A DNA stretch of 64,000 nucleotides from Pseudogracilibacillus sp037071985. Lineage in GTDB: Bacteria > Bacillota > Bacilli > Bacillales > Amphibacillaceae. The notes under the pieces were generated by a model. That model was not told the DNA's origin, searched no databases, and saw nothing but the letters and a program-made list of their open reading frames with translations. How positions within the stretch are numbered: position 1 is the first letter of the stretch; each line of letters starts with the position of its first letter. Below, in pieces: positions 17,188 to 25,791 of the stretch. The DNA is taken from positions 1-64,000 of the forward strand of contig NZ_JAXHDF010000004.1 in NCBI RefSeq assembly GCF_037071985.1, read 5' to 3'. A program made the translations under genes and the position numbers.

Positions 17188-18919
17188 TATCAACTAACCT
17201 CTGCTCGATATTCGCCCATAACTCCTTATGCCAGGCGGCATTTTCTGTTCGGTCGGTTTGCACTTCTAAAACATAAAGTCCGCTTTTTTGATAGGATTCT
17301 GCCAATGATTCTACTAACATTTGCTTTGATTGTATTTGCTTATACACTCCACTAAACATATCCACTACTTTTTGAAAATCAATATGAAGTGGTGTACCGA
17401 ATAAAGCTTCAAAGTGTTTGCCTTCTTTTGCTTGAGGTAAAAATGAAAAAATTCCCCCACCATTATTATTAATCAGTACAATTGTGAGATCAATATTATA
17501 TCGTTTTGCAGCGAACAGGCTATTCATATCATGGTAAAAACTTAAGTCGCCAACAATTAATGTAACTGGCTTGTTTGCAACAGCCGCTACCCCTAATGCA
17601 CTAGATATTGTTCCATCGATCCCGCTAACCCCACGGTTCGCATGAACAATAATACGTTTATCATCCGGCATAAAAAAAGTATCTAAATCGCGCACCGGCA
17701 TACTATTAGCAATAAACAATCTACTTTCCTTCGGGAGTGATTTCACAATTTCACGAACTGTTTCCCCCTCTGTAAGCTGCTTTTCAGAGGCTTTCATTAG
17801 TTCAACGCGACTTTCCCCTTCTAGCATTTTCCACTTTTCTAACCAAGTAACTTCCGGAGAACAGTCTTTCACAAGCCTTCCCAATTGCTGACATAGTAAC
17901 GAACCATCGGCAAAGATATAATCACTGGCATGATTCGTAGGTTCCCGCATCTTATCATAATCTTCCACAACAATTTGTAAAACATCTCCATGTTGTTGTA
18001 AATAAAATAAGTAGCTTTTTGATATTGGCATTGCTCCAAAGCGAATGATATAATCTGGTTTTAATTTATCACGCATCGTTTCAGATTTTAAAATAGCATC
18101 ATACGTACTTATAACATTCGTTGTATCATGAGAACCTGAACGCAGTTGTGATAAAGGATCGGCCAAAATTGGCAGCTGTAATTGATTACTTAACTCTGCT
18201 ATGTTTCTAGCCAATCTTGCATCTGTTTGTGGTCCACAAACTATAATCCCATTGGGTAAAGAAGATATTTTTTCAAAAAGTGTTTTCAACAAATGTTCGT
18301 CTAATTGTTTTTTACCTTCATATGAACGATTAAAACAATCATGAGATCGGTCACCCCATAAGTTATCTAATGTAAGATTAGGTACTAGTGGTTCACGAAA
18401 TGGAAAGTTTAGATGTACAGGTCCAGGAGTCCCCTCTTCTGCAACTCGCACGGCTCTTGACGCTCTACTCCTTATATACCGCAGCATCTCCGGAGTCGCT
18501 TCTGGAGCTGCCATTTCATGAAATTCTTTAACAAAGTCGCCATACATATTCATTTGATTAATTGTTTGTGAAGCACCGATATCTCTTAATTCATGTGGTC
18601 TGTCAGCAGTTAAAATAATTAGTGGCACACGTGCATAATAAGCTTCAACAATTGCCGGAAAATAATTAGCTGCCGCAGTCCCCGACGTACAAACTAAAGC
18701 AACTGCTCTTTTCGTCTCTTTTGCTATCCCTAACGCAAAATAAGCAGCAGAACGTTCGTCGATTAAGACGTGATTTTGTATTTCTTCATGCTCACTAAAC
18801 AGCATTGCAAGTGGTGTCGATCTTGAACCCGGCGAAATAACGACATGAACTAGTCCACTACAAACTAATTCATCAACAAAATTTGCAATATAGCGTGATA
18901 ATTTCTCAGTATGATTCAT
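17177..18919 (-). CDS. menD: SEPHCHC synthase (2-succinyl-5-enolpyruvyl-6-hydroxy-3-cyclohexene-1-carboxylate synthase)
   Basis: This 580-residue thiamine-diphosphate enzyme adds a succinic semialdehyde unit from 2-oxoglutarate to isochorismate. 'VISPGSRSTPLAMLF' and the Glu-containing 'ERSAAYFALGIAKE' form the N-terminal domain. The ThDP/Mg motif 'VGDLSFYHDMNSL...VLINNNGGGIFSFLP' lies near residues 440-480. GGAGG precedes ATG 18919. The start overlaps the end of menF by 14 bp. Confidence 0.97.
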   Translation of the reverse strand: MNHTEKLSRYIANFVDELVCSGLVHVVISPGSRSTPLAMLFSEHEEIQNHVLIDERSAAYFALGIAKETKRAVALVCTSGTAAANYFPAIVEAYYARVPLIILTADRPHELRDIGASQTINQMNMYGDFVKEFHEMAAPEATPEMLRYIRSRASRAVRVAEEGTPGPVHLNFPFREPLVPNLTLDNLWGDRSHDCFNRSYEGKKQLDEHLLKTLFEKISSLPNGIIVCGPQTDARLARNIAELSNQLQLPILADPLSQLRSGSHDTTNVISTYDAILKSETMRDKLKPDYIIRFGAMPISKSYLFYLQQHGDVLQIVVEDYDKMREPTNHASDYIFADGSLLCQQLGRLVKDCSPEVTWLEKWKMLEGESRVELMKASEKQLTEGETVREIVKSLPKESRLFIANSMPVRDLDTFFMPDDKRIIVHANRGVSGIDGTISSALGVAAVANKPVTLIVGDLSFYHDMNSLFAAKRYNIDLTIVLINNNGGGIFSFLPQAKEGKHFEALFGTPLHIDFQKVVDMFSGVYKQIQSKQMLVESLAESYQKSGLYVLEVQTDRTENAAWHKELWANIEQRLVDNDV

Positions 18920-20309
18920 CCGTATCCTCCAAAATTGTTAACATTGGCAAAAATTTCACATTCGTTTCTTCATATTCCATTGTTGGATCCGAATCTTTCA
19001 TAACACCACAACCTGCAAATAAAGAAACTTCCTTACCTTGAATAAGTCCTGAACGGATTGCGACAGCAAACTCACTATTTCCTTCACTGTCTAACCAGCC
19101 GATCGGTGCACCATACCAACCCCGGTCCATTAATTCTTTCTCTCTAATAAATGCTAGAGCTTTTTCCGTTGGCACTCCGCCTAAAGCAGGAGTTGGATGT
19201 AGTTCCTTCACGATATCAAACACAGTACTTTCCTTTTTGAGCGTCGCCCTAACAGGCGTATATAAATGTTGTAAATTTCGTAATGACAATACAACTGGTT
19301 CATTAGGAATATAAATATCTTCGCAGTATTGTTCCATACTTCGCTTAATCATTTGAACAACATACTCATGTTCTTCTCGATTCTTCTGATCCTTTAATAA
19401 AGCATCGGCAATTCGCTCGTCTTCCGTAACTGTTTTTCCTCTTGGAGCAGTACCAGCTAAACAAGTCGATAATACATTTTCTCCTTCTACTTGAACAAGT
19501 CTTTCAGGGGTCGCTCCTAAGAAACAGTTATCCCCATGTTCAAAGGCAAAAATATAACTGTTCGGTTGTGTTTCCTTTAGCTTTTTTAGTAGTTCAGAAA
19601 TAACAGCAGGCTCATTCAGTATAATGCGCATTTCCCTTGCGAGTACAATTTTTTTAGCCTGATCTTTGCGAATTTCTTCAACTGCTTCTTGCACCGACTG
19701 TTTCCATCTGTCAGGCTCGATCTCCTTTTTTGAAACAATCGAAAGTTTCTCATTATATGGTTTTGTTGAAGAGTGTAATAACAGATTCTGCATTTTGTTA
19801 CTATCTGCCACTAATTGTTCCGTATTCATATTACCTTGTATTAAATAATTTACAGTGAAAAAATAGTCCTCCCTATTTTGAACAACAACATATTGTGGTA
19901 CTGTCATTTGACTGGTAGGGTATTTTTCCCATAATTTACTTTTATTTCTTTTTGGGTCAAATGACATTCCTCCCATAGCGACAAGTCCAGTGCCTGACTG
20001 TTGAAATGGATCATGTATAATAGCTTGCTGCAAGATCGTTTTCCATTCGTTTTCCAATTGATCAAAACTTTGCTGTTCAGAAATTAGTTTATGAACACTT
20101 CCCACACCAACTAATGCAAAATCATTTGAGCTATTTGTCCAAAAAATACGATCAAGATTAGACTTATTAGCTGATTCAAAAACAGTAAGAAGATCAACTG
20201 GATTAATTTTACTTGTCCAACTAATTAACTGTTTTGTTTCCTTATGAGTTAATTTCGATTGTATGTTATATAAAAAGGACTCTAAGGTCATTTCCTTTAA
20301 TTCGATCAT
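18906..20309 (-). CDS. menF: isochorismate synthase
   Basis: This 467-residue chorismate-using enzyme is the first committed step of menaquinone synthesis. The anthranilate-synthase-I fold motifs are clear: 'KKIVLARE', 'FLGATPERLVQ', 'STCLAGTAPRG', 'EHEYVVQMIK', 'LHPTPALGGVP' and 'FAGCGVMKDSDPTMEYEETNVKF'. I choose ATG 20309 because GGAGG is 7 nt upstream; nine further in-frame codons upstream have no ribosome-binding site. It heads the leftward men operon. Confidence 0.96.
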   Translation of the reverse strand: MIELKEMTLESFLYNIQSKLTHKETKQLISWTSKINPVDLLTVFESANKSNLDRIFWTNSSNDFALVGVGSVHKLISEQQSFDQLENEWKTILQQAIIHDPFQQSGTGLVAMGGMSFDPKRNKSKLWEKYPTSQMTVPQYVVVQNREDYFFTVNYLIQGNMNTEQLVADSNKMQNLLLHSSTKPYNEKLSIVSKKEIEPDRWKQSVQEAVEEIRKDQAKKIVLAREMRIILNEPAVISELLKKLKETQPNSYIFAFEHGDNCFLGATPERLVQVEGENVLSTCLAGTAPRGKTVTEDERIADALLKDQKNREEHEYVVQMIKRSMEQYCEDIYIPNEPVVLSLRNLQHLYTPVRATLKKESTVFDIVKELHPTPALGGVPTEKALAFIREKELMDRGWYGAPIGWLDSEGNSEFAVAIRSGLIQGKEVSLFAGCGVMKDSDPTMEYEETNVKFLPMLTILEDTDESY

Positions 20310-20350
20310 AGTTAAACCTCCAATAATGCGTAGCAATAGGCTACCCCTCT

Positions 20351-20379
20351 ATTTTATTCTCTTTTCCTTTGATTCTCAA
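20351..20379 (-). promoter_or_regulatory. menF operon promoter
   Basis: TTGAGA (20374-20379) and TAAAAT (20351-20356) are separated by 17 nt on the minus strand, about 40 bp before the menF start. Confidence 0.6.
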
Positions 20380-20466
20380 GGAAAGGGATATAACCCGATG
20401 GGATTTAACTAAATTTAAGGATAAATATTCTTAACTCACGTTAATTTGGTCGATAGCTTGATTGAA

Positions 20467-20495
20467 TTGACATCGTCTATTGAATTCCATAATAT
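20467..20495 (+). promoter_or_regulatory. menA operon promoter
   Basis: TTGACA (20467-20472), a 17-nt spacer and TAATAT (20490-20495) lie about 50 bp before menA. The promoter is divergent from that of menF. Confidence 0.65.
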
Positions 20496-20543
20496 GAAAG
20501 ATGATAATAAGTTTACAATACGATTACAGTTAAGGAGATTAGT

Positions 20544-21479
20544 ATGAGTTCAGATAAAACAGACATTAAAGAAGCATTAAATGAAAGGGATGGGTTGCAG
20601 GTTTGGTGGCGTTTATTACGACCACATACGTTAACAGCCTCTTTTGTTCCTGTTTTTGTAGGAACAATGTACGCCCTTATTCAAAATAATACGTTTCATA
20701 CAGGTTTATTTATCGCGATGTTAGTTGCATCCATCTTAATTCAAGCCGCTACGAATATGTTTAATGAGTATTATGATTATGTTCGTGGTTTAGATACAGA
20801 TAAGTCGGTCGGTATTGGAGGTACGATTGTTCGAGATGGAGTTGCTCCAAAAACGGTTTTAAATTTAGCATTCATCTTTTTTGGCATCGCTATTCTACTT
20901 GGAGTATATATTTGTATCGAGTCAAGTTGGTGGATTGCTGTAATTGGTGCGGCATCTATGGTTATTGGCTATCTTTATACAGGGGGCCCTATACCAATCG
21001 CGTATACTCCTTTTGGTGAACTATTTGCCGGATTGTTAATGGGCACAGTTATTATTGCGATTAGCTATTATATTCAAACACTTATGATTACTAAAGAAGT
21101 AGTGTTAATTTCAATACCAATCGCCATTTTTATTGGAGCCATATTACTTGCAAATAATATTAGAGATTTAGATGGAGATAAAGTAAGTGGGAGAAAAACC
21201 ATTGCTATATTAATTGGCCGTAAAAATGCAATCATCTTTTTAGCAAGCCTTTTTTTCATCGCATATAGTATGACGGCGATTTTAATCATTATCGGCATGC
21301 TTCCGGTCTGGTCTTTTATTACACTTATTAGCATCAAAAAAGCATGGGATGTAATCATTGGATTTCGTGGGAAAACGACACCGATTGAAATGATGCCAGC
21401 AATGGTTGCTACAGGGAAAACAAACTCATTATATGGATTTTTACTTGGTATTTCATTAATTATTAGTAAGATATTTTAA
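20544..21479 (+). CDS. menA: 1,4-dihydroxy-2-naphthoate polyprenyltransferase
   Basis: This 311-residue UbiA-superfamily membrane enzyme attaches the polyprenyl tail to DHNA. It has about eight to nine membrane helices and both Asp-rich metal/diphosphate motifs: 'NMFNEYYDYVRGLDTDK' (NxxxDxxxxxxD type) near 72-88 and 'NNIRDLDGDK' near 208-217. AAGGAG precedes ATG 20544. It is divergent from the menFDHBE operon and leads a three-gene unit with a thioesterase and an NRDE protein. Confidence 0.95.
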   Translation: MSSDKTDIKEALNERDGLQVWWRLLRPHTLTASFVPVFVGTMYALIQNNTFHTGLFIAMLVASILIQAATNMFNEYYDYVRGLDTDKSVGIGGTIVRDGVAPKTVLNLAFIFFGIAILLGVYICIESSWWIAVIGAASMVIGYLYTGGPIPIAYTPFGELFAGLLMGTVIIAISYYIQTLMITKEVVLISIPIAIFIGAILLANNIRDLDGDKVSGRKTIAILIGRKNAIIFLASLFFIAYSMTAILIIIGMLPVWSFITLISIKKAWDVIIGFRGKTTPIEMMPAMVATGKTNSLYGFLLGISLIISKIF

Positions 21480-21506
21480 TTCATATAAGTAAAGGGGACG
21501 ATTCAT

Positions 21507-21884
21507 TTGAATAGCACACTTATGGAAGCTCTAGGGATTGAGACCATCCTATTAGAAAAAGATAAAGTAGTTATGACAATGCCAGTTGATCATCGAACAC
21601 ACCAGCCGGCTGGATATTTACATGGCGGAGCAAGTGTTTTACTTGCCGAAACAGTTGCAAGTGTAGGAGGATTTTTAAATATCGATCAGGAAAACGAGGC
21701 AGTTTTCGGTATGGAAATTAACGCTAACCATGTTCGAAGTAAACAAGATGGAATGGTTACTGCTACAGCAACTCCTCTTCATATCGGAAGAACGACTATG
21801 GTCTGGGATATTAAAATTAAAGATGAACAGGATAAATTAATCTGTGTTTCTCGTTGTACGCTTGGAGTTGTAAAAAAGAAATAG
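21507..21884 (+). CDS. menI: hotdog thioesterase, probable DHNA-CoA hydrolase
   Basis: This 125-residue PaaI/YdiI-type hotdog protein has the signature 'HQPAGYLHGGASVLLAETVASVGG' (HGG and the catalytic acid Glu) and 'GMEINANHVRS'. Homologous thioesterases hydrolyse 1,4-dihydroxy-2-naphthoyl-CoA to DHNA, the substrate of MenA. Its position 27 bp after menA supports that role. The product assignment rests on family plus context. It starts at TTG 21507 behind AAAGGGG. Confidence 0.75.
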   Translation: MNSTLMEALGIETILLEKDKVVMTMPVDHRTHQPAGYLHGGASVLLAETVASVGGFLNIDQENEAVFGMEINANHVRSKQDGMVTATATPLHIGRTTMVWDIKIKDEQDKLICVSRCTLGVVKKK

Positions 21885-21902
21885 GAAAAAGGACGCGTTA
21901 GT

Positions 21903-22682
21903 ATGTGTATTATCAGTTTTCACCTAAATGAGCATCCTCATTATAAATTAATTGTAGCAGCAAACCGCGATGAATTTTATGCCCGTCCAACAAAAGAAGC
22001 CTATTTCTGGGAGGATCATCCTCAGATTGTAGCTGGCCGTGATTTAAAAGAGATGGGTACATGGCTTGGGATGACGAAGGACGGGAAATTTGCCGCACTT
22101 ACAAATTACCGAGATCCTGCAAATGAAAAAGAAGGTAAAACGTCGAGAGGTCATATTGTTACTTCCTATTTAACAGGAAATCAATCAGGACCTGAATTTT
22201 TGGAAGACTTACGAAAGAAAAAAGATGTCTACAATGGGTTTAATATTCTTGTTGGAAACATGGATACTTTATATTATTATGGCAACAGGCAAGACGATAT
22301 TATTGAGGTGAATCCAGGCACCCATTCGATAAGCAATCATTTATTAAATACATCTTGGCCAAAGGTTAATCAAGCTAGAAATATGTTACGGGAATATGCT
22401 TTAGAACAAAGCGTGATCGATCCCAATATATTATTTTCTCAACTGCAAAACAATGAAAAAGCGATAGACGAGGAGTTGCCTAATACGGGAGTTGGTCTAC
22501 AATTAGAGAGGCAGTTATCACCTGTTTTTATAAAAACAGACGATTATGGAACTAGATGTTCTACCGTCATCCTCGTTACAAAAGAAAACCATGTTACATT
22601 TATTGAGCGAACATATCGACAAGGTACCTTTTTGAAAGAAAATGCATTTTCATTTCAAATAAAAAATAGAAACCTGATATAG
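21903..22682 (+). CDS. NRDE (TANGO2-like) family protein
   Basis: This 259-residue protein begins MCII and contains the diagnostic Asn-Arg-Asp-Glu motif in 'LIVAANRDEFYARPT' (about residues 21-24), then 'GTWLGMTKDGKFAALTNYR'. The family is widespread and includes TANGO2 of animals, whose molecular function is unsettled. It sits 19 bp after the thioesterase and is probably the last gene of the menA operon. A link to quinone or acyl-CoA metabolism is speculation. Confidence 0.85.
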   Translation: MCIISFHLNEHPHYKLIVAANRDEFYARPTKEAYFWEDHPQIVAGRDLKEMGTWLGMTKDGKFAALTNYRDPANEKEGKTSRGHIVTSYLTGNQSGPEFLEDLRKKKDVYNGFNILVGNMDTLYYYGNRQDDIIEVNPGTHSISNHLLNTSWPKVNQARNMLREYALEQSVIDPNILFSQLQNNEKAIDEELPNTGVGLQLERQLSPVFIKTDDYGTRCSTVILVTKENHVTFIERTYRQGTFLKENAFSFQIKNRNLI

Positions 22683-22743
22683 TTACAACATCTTCAAGGT
22701 TCTACTGATTAAATCTACATATGTTTTTTACGTTAAATCATAA

Positions 22744-22777
22744 AATCCCGCCGATGATATATTCATCTAGCGGGATT
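22744..22777. terminator. bidirectional terminator between menA operon and ribU
   Basis: AATCCCGC (22744-22751) pairs with GCGGGATT (22770-22777), with an inner GATGA/TCATC stem. T-rich sequence is present on both sides. Confidence 0.75.
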
Positions 22778-22788
22778 ATTTCAATTAA

Positions 22789-23376
22789 TTAACTTGCAAC
22801 TTCCATTCGTTTTTGTTCAATCCATTGTCTTAATTTTATAAATACAGGCACAAATAACATACTGACAATAATCCCTTTTACAAAGTTAAAAGGTAACACA
22901 CCGCCAATTACCGATGCCCATTTTATCGTATCATTCATTTCCCATCCCATCAGCCAAGCATATGCCGGAAGGATAAGTAGATAATTTAAAACACTCATAA
23001 CGATTGCCATCGCAGCCGTACCAATTACCAAACCTGAAATAACACTTTTCACACCGCGGTATTTATGATATAAATACGCAACTGGTAAAATATAAAGGGT
23101 TCCAGCAATAAAATTAGCTACTACACCAATCGGATCAGTGGCCCCTGATGCGACAAAATAAAGGGCATTTTTCATAAATACGACGAGCACTCCTGCTAAT
23201 GGTGAAAAGATCAACGCTGCAATTAGAGCAGGCACATCACTAAAATCTACCTTCAAATAAGGTGGTAGTAATGGTAATGGAAAACTAATAAAAAATAAAA
23301 CGAGCGATACAGTAGCAAGTAATGCTAAAACAACAAGTTTAACTAACTTTGATGAGCGATTATTAATCTGCATCAT
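22789..23376 (-). CDS. ribU: riboflavin ECF transporter substrate-binding subunit
   Basis: This 195-residue integral membrane S-component of an energy-coupling-factor transporter imports riboflavin together with the EcfAA'T module encoded elsewhere. It has about six hydrophobic helices and the RibU-type N-terminal region 'PLPLLPPYLKVDFSDVPALIAAL' with 'GVVANFIAGTLYILPVAYLY'. The FMN riboswitch upstream makes the substrate assignment strong. AAGGAGG precedes ATG 23376. Confidence 0.95.
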   Translation of the reverse strand: MMQINNRSSKLVKLVVLALLATVSLVLFFISFPLPLLPPYLKVDFSDVPALIAALIFSPLAGVLVVFMKNALYFVASGATDPIGVVANFIAGTLYILPVAYLYHKYRGVKSVISGLVIGTAAMAIVMSVLNYLLILPAYAWLMGWEMNDTIKWASVIGGVLPFNFVKGIIVSMLFVPVFIKLRQWIEQKRMEVAS

Positions 23377-23454
23377 CGTTCTCCTCCTTCATCCTATATC
23401 GTTCCATCAACAATGATGAAGGATAAGCTTCTTCCTTATGTATCTCTTCAAATA

Positions 23455-23484
23455 ATAAAGCCCTAAAACAAATAGTTTTAGGGC
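23455..23484 (-). terminator. FMN riboswitch-controlled terminator
   Basis: GCCCTAAAAC and GTTTTAGGGC (23460-23469 and 23475-23484) form a perfect 10-bp stem with a 5-nt loop. It is followed leftward by UUUAUU. It lies between the RFN aptamer and ribU. Confidence 0.85.
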
Positions 23485-23534
23485 ATGATTTCATAAGGAA
23501 ATTTAAGCACAAAAATAAATTGCGCCTATAAGCT

Positions 23535-23668
23535 TCATCTTCTCCCATCCAGACTGTAACTGTCGGCTTTGGATTTTCACCAAATCAACCACTATATACA
23601 TAGCGGGTCACGGGCTTTAGCAACTGCTATTTACCGTCGGTCGGGAATTTCACCCTGCCCCGAAAATG
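23535..23668 (-). promoter_or_regulatory. FMN riboswitch (RFN element)
   Basis: The complement reads through the conserved RFN blocks: TTCGGGGCAGGGTGAAATTC, CCCGACCGACGGT, AAGCCCGTGACC, TTGATTTGGTGAAAATCCAA, AGCCGACAGT and AGTCTGGATGGGAGAAGATG. It is expected to terminate ribU transcription when FMN is abundant. Confidence 0.97.
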
Positions 23669-23692
23669 GAAACGATATTTAATTATACTTCC

Positions 23693-23721
23693 AATATAGC
23701 CGAAGTAAGCAGGAATTGCAA
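23693..23721 (-). promoter_or_regulatory. ribU promoter
   Basis: TTGCAA (23716-23721), 17 nt and TATATT (23693-23698) lie on the minus strand just ahead of the RFN element. Confidence 0.6.
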
Positions 23722-23772
23722 GAACTAAAAACTTTGTCCATTTACAGAGCTGTAATTTTAGGCGCTTTTCTC

Positions 23773-23830
23773 AAGACGGCCCCCATGTTTCGTGTTAGGT
23801 GTATCGAGAGCGATCTCGTCTTTTTTTCGC
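23773..23830 (+). terminator. orphan intrinsic-terminator-like hairpin
   Basis: AAGACG (about 23774) can pair with CGTCTT (about 23817), enclosing the small stem CGAGA-gcga-TCTCG, and eight T residues follow. No plus-strand gene precedes it. It could end a short RNA or attenuate the DUF3231 gene 110 bp downstream. Confidence 0.4.
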
Positions 23831-23940
23831 TTATAATTCGTGCTGTATATTTATTCCTATACTAATATGAATAATCCAGAAATATAAACACACACTAAGA
23901 TTTGATATAACGACTATTGATAAACTAAAGGAGTGAGATT

Positions 23941-24450
23941 ATGGGAATATTAAGCGGCAATCCCCAAGACGAACCAATGCATTATGGTGAAGTTTCTGCA
24001 ACTTGGACATACCTTTTTGGAGAAAAGGGCATGATCGCCACGTATCAAACTTTAATCAATCACACGGGTGATGGTGATTTAAAGAAACTTCTTGAAGAAG
24101 CTATTCAAGAAGCTACAGCTGAAAGTGAACAAATTGAGGAGTTATTAAAAGCCAATGGTGTAGCGCTGCCTCCAGCTCCACCGGAACGTCCAGTTTCAAA
24201 TTTAGAAGAAATTCCGGCAGGTGCTCGTTTTGCTGACCAAGAAATAGCTGCTATGTTATCAATGAACTCAGCGAAAGGGCTAGTAGCCTGCAGTACTATA
24301 ATAGGTCAATCTATTCGTGAAGATATTGGTTTAATGTTTGGTCAATTTCATACGAATAAGGCCATGTTTGGAGCAAAAGTGCTAAAGTTAAATAAAGAAA
24401 AAGGGTGGTTAGTTCCTCCGCCCCTCCATTTGAATACTCCAGACAAATAA
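23941..24450 (+). CDS. DUF3231 family protein (ferritin-like helical bundle)
   Basis: This 169-residue, mainly helical, soluble protein starts MGILSGNPQDEPMHYGEVSATWTYL. It contains Glu-rich helices ('LEEAIQEATAESEQIEELL') and a Pro-rich hinge ('LPPAPPERP'). These features match DUF3231, a family common in spore-forming Bacillaceae, with a predicted ferritin-like fold and often a spore-coat or stress link. No biochemical role is established. AAGGAG precedes ATG 23941, and a terminator follows. Confidence 0.82.
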   Translation: MGILSGNPQDEPMHYGEVSATWTYLFGEKGMIATYQTLINHTGDGDLKKLLEEAIQEATAESEQIEELLKANGVALPPAPPERPVSNLEEIPAGARFADQEIAAMLSMNSAKGLVACSTIIGQSIREDIGLMFGQFHTNKAMFGAKVLKLNKEKGWLVPPPLHLNTPDK

Positions 24451-24458
24451 TAAGGTTC

Positions 24459-24488
24459 AAAAGCTAGGAGGTATCCTGGCTTTTTTTA
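24459..24488 (+). terminator. terminator of the DUF3231 gene
   Basis: AAGC-AGGA (24461-24469) pairs with TCCT-GCTT, followed by TTTTTTT. Confidence 0.8.
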
Positions 24489-24495
24489 ATCTTCA

Positions 24496-24714
24496 TTAAA
24501 GTGCATTTAAATTTTTTTTACATCCTTGATCTAGTAAAGCATGTTCCTCACCACAAGTTATTTCATATGTTTCACCGTATACAACCCTCTGATCACCTTG
24601 CCAGCTATGACCGCAATGTGGACATTCGATAGTTACTTCGATTGCCACTACTTCCGTGTCATTATGAGTTCTGTAAATCATTCTAGTACCGTCATATTGA
24701 TCTTCATACTCCAC
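24496..24714 (-). CDS. small zinc-ribbon-like protein, doubtful start
   Basis: This 72-residue reading frame contains CPHCGH (residues 34-39) and two later Cys in 'EITCGEEHALLDQGCKK', consistent with a small Zn-binding fold. The only early start is GTG 24714. It lies directly after an in-frame TGA that closes an upstream open segment (24715-24834) without a good start codon. There is no clear Shine-Dalgarno sequence. The gene may be real and coupled, or may be the surviving 3' part of a longer decayed gene. Confidence 0.45.
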   Translation of the reverse strand: MEYEDQYDGTRMIYRTHNDTEVVAIEVTIECPHCGHSWQGDQRVVYGETYEITCGEEHALLDQGCKKNLNAL

Positions 24715-24944
24715 TCAAACCATCTTTTCAAACATCATTTGATTTCTTTCAAATTCTGCTGCAACCAACTCTCGCTGATGCTTTTTATAACAAATTGGAG
24801 CAAACTCTCTTTCATTCCCATTATGCCCGTTGGTTCACGTATGCACCTTTTCATTAATCAAACAGTCCTTCGCTTTTTATGCGTATTATGCAACACTTAA
24901 TTAGAAGTGGTAAAATTAAACTACAATAATTAAGGAGTGAAATA

Positions 24945-25304
24945 ATGGATATTCTCAATGAGTATATAGAGGCAACTAATACCCACAATTTCAATGAGGT
25001 AAAAAAGTTACTACACCCTAATGCAGTATATTTTTTTAGTGATAAGACTTGTTCGTCGCATGAAGAAATACAAAAATTCTTTGAACGCACTTGGTCCGTT
25101 ATTGAAAATGAAAGTTATGCAGCGCAAGACGTGAATTGGCTATTTACTGGAAGGGACTCAGCAACTTGTACTTATACATTTTTTTATGAAGGCTATATTA
25201 ATAGAAAATATGCAAGTGGTCGTGGAAGAGCCACAAATATCTTCGTCAAAGAATCCGATGAATGGCTGCTTATCCACGAACATTTAAGTCCATTACCCAA
25301 ATGA
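24945..25304 (+). CDS. SnoaL/NTF2-like protein (DUF4440 type)
   Basis: This 119-residue protein has the cone-shaped NTF2-like sequence pattern. An N-terminal helix ('ILNEYIEATNTHNFNEVKKLLHPNAVYFFSDK') is followed by strands ending 'GRGRATNIFVKESDEWLLIHEHLSPLP', typical of DUF4440 and calmodulin-kinase-association-like domains. Such proteins bind small ligands or act as isomerases. No substrate can be proposed. AAGGAG precedes ATG 24945, and it appears monocistronic. Confidence 0.8.
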   Translation: MDILNEYIEATNTHNFNEVKKLLHPNAVYFFSDKTCSSHEEIQKFFERTWSVIENESYAAQDVNWLFTGRDSATCTYTFFYEGYINRKYASGRGRATNIFVKESDEWLLIHEHLSPLPK

Positions 25305-25569
25305 ATTTAGGAGACGTTTTTTATTAGTAGATATTTTTTAAATTTTTTAATCCTTCACTTTTAATCGGACTGTGACATTAAATTTCGAAACATGAAGTTA
25401 GATAATATAAAAACGATACATATAGTTGATTTCTAAGACAAAATTTCAAAACCTAGCACCGCTTAGAACATAGAAAAGAGCCTTTATCTGATTCCACAAT
25501 TTATGAATTGGAATAAACTCTTCGAATGGTTATTATATACTGGATGGTATATATTTGTCTTGATTTCCA
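25305..25569. other. non-coding stretch with a possible degenerate repeat copy
   Basis: No gene was found. 'GGACTGTGACATTAAAT..CGAAACATGAAG' (25,370-25,405) resembles the start of the palindromic element at 12,797-12,840. Near 25,470-25,530 the pairs AAGAG/CTCTT and GATTCCA/TGGAATA could form an imperfect hairpin. Confidence 0.35.
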
Positions 25570-25598
25570 TTGGATCACTTCTGCTACTATGTTATAAT
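25570..25598 (+). promoter_or_regulatory. promoter of small membrane protein gene
   Basis: TTGGAT (25570-25575), a 17-nt spacer and a perfect TATAAT (25593-25598) lie 25 bp ahead of the start codon. Confidence 0.6.
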
Positions 25599-25623
25599 TT
25601 CCAATATTAAAAGGAGGTGCCAC

Positions 25624-25791
25624 ATGTTTTCTTTATTTTCATTAATTCCATTGTTAATTTATATTGCCATTTTCGTATTTATTATTTGGTTTGCAATTAG
25701 CTTAATTAACGCCCAGAGAGAACGAAACGATATACTGAAAGAAATTTCAAGTAAATTAAACGGTTTAAATTTCGGGGAAAAGGAGGATTAA
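25624..25791 (+). CDS. small single-pass membrane protein
   Basis: This 55-residue protein starts MFSLFSLIPLLIYIAIFVFIIWF, one membrane helix (about 5-28), followed by a charged tail 'NAQRERNDILKEISSKLNGL' that looks like a short amphipathic helix. AAAGGAGG lies 5-6 nt before ATG 25624, and a near-consensus promoter lies upstream, which together support expression. Upstream in-frame codons back to 25570 overlap the promoter and are excluded. The function is unknown. Confidence 0.75.
   Translation: MFSLFSLIPLLIYIAIFVFIIWFAISLINAQRERNDILKEISSKLNGLNFGEKED

Noticed and set aside
23363..23548. 61-codon minus-strand reading frame upstream of ribU
   Set aside because: It lies across the FMN riboswitch expression platform and terminator; it is leader RNA, not a gene.
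24541..24900. 119-codon plus-strand frame
   Set aside because: It is opposite the zinc-ribbon frame, is rich in Phe/His/Ser typical of antisense frames, and has no ribosome-binding site.
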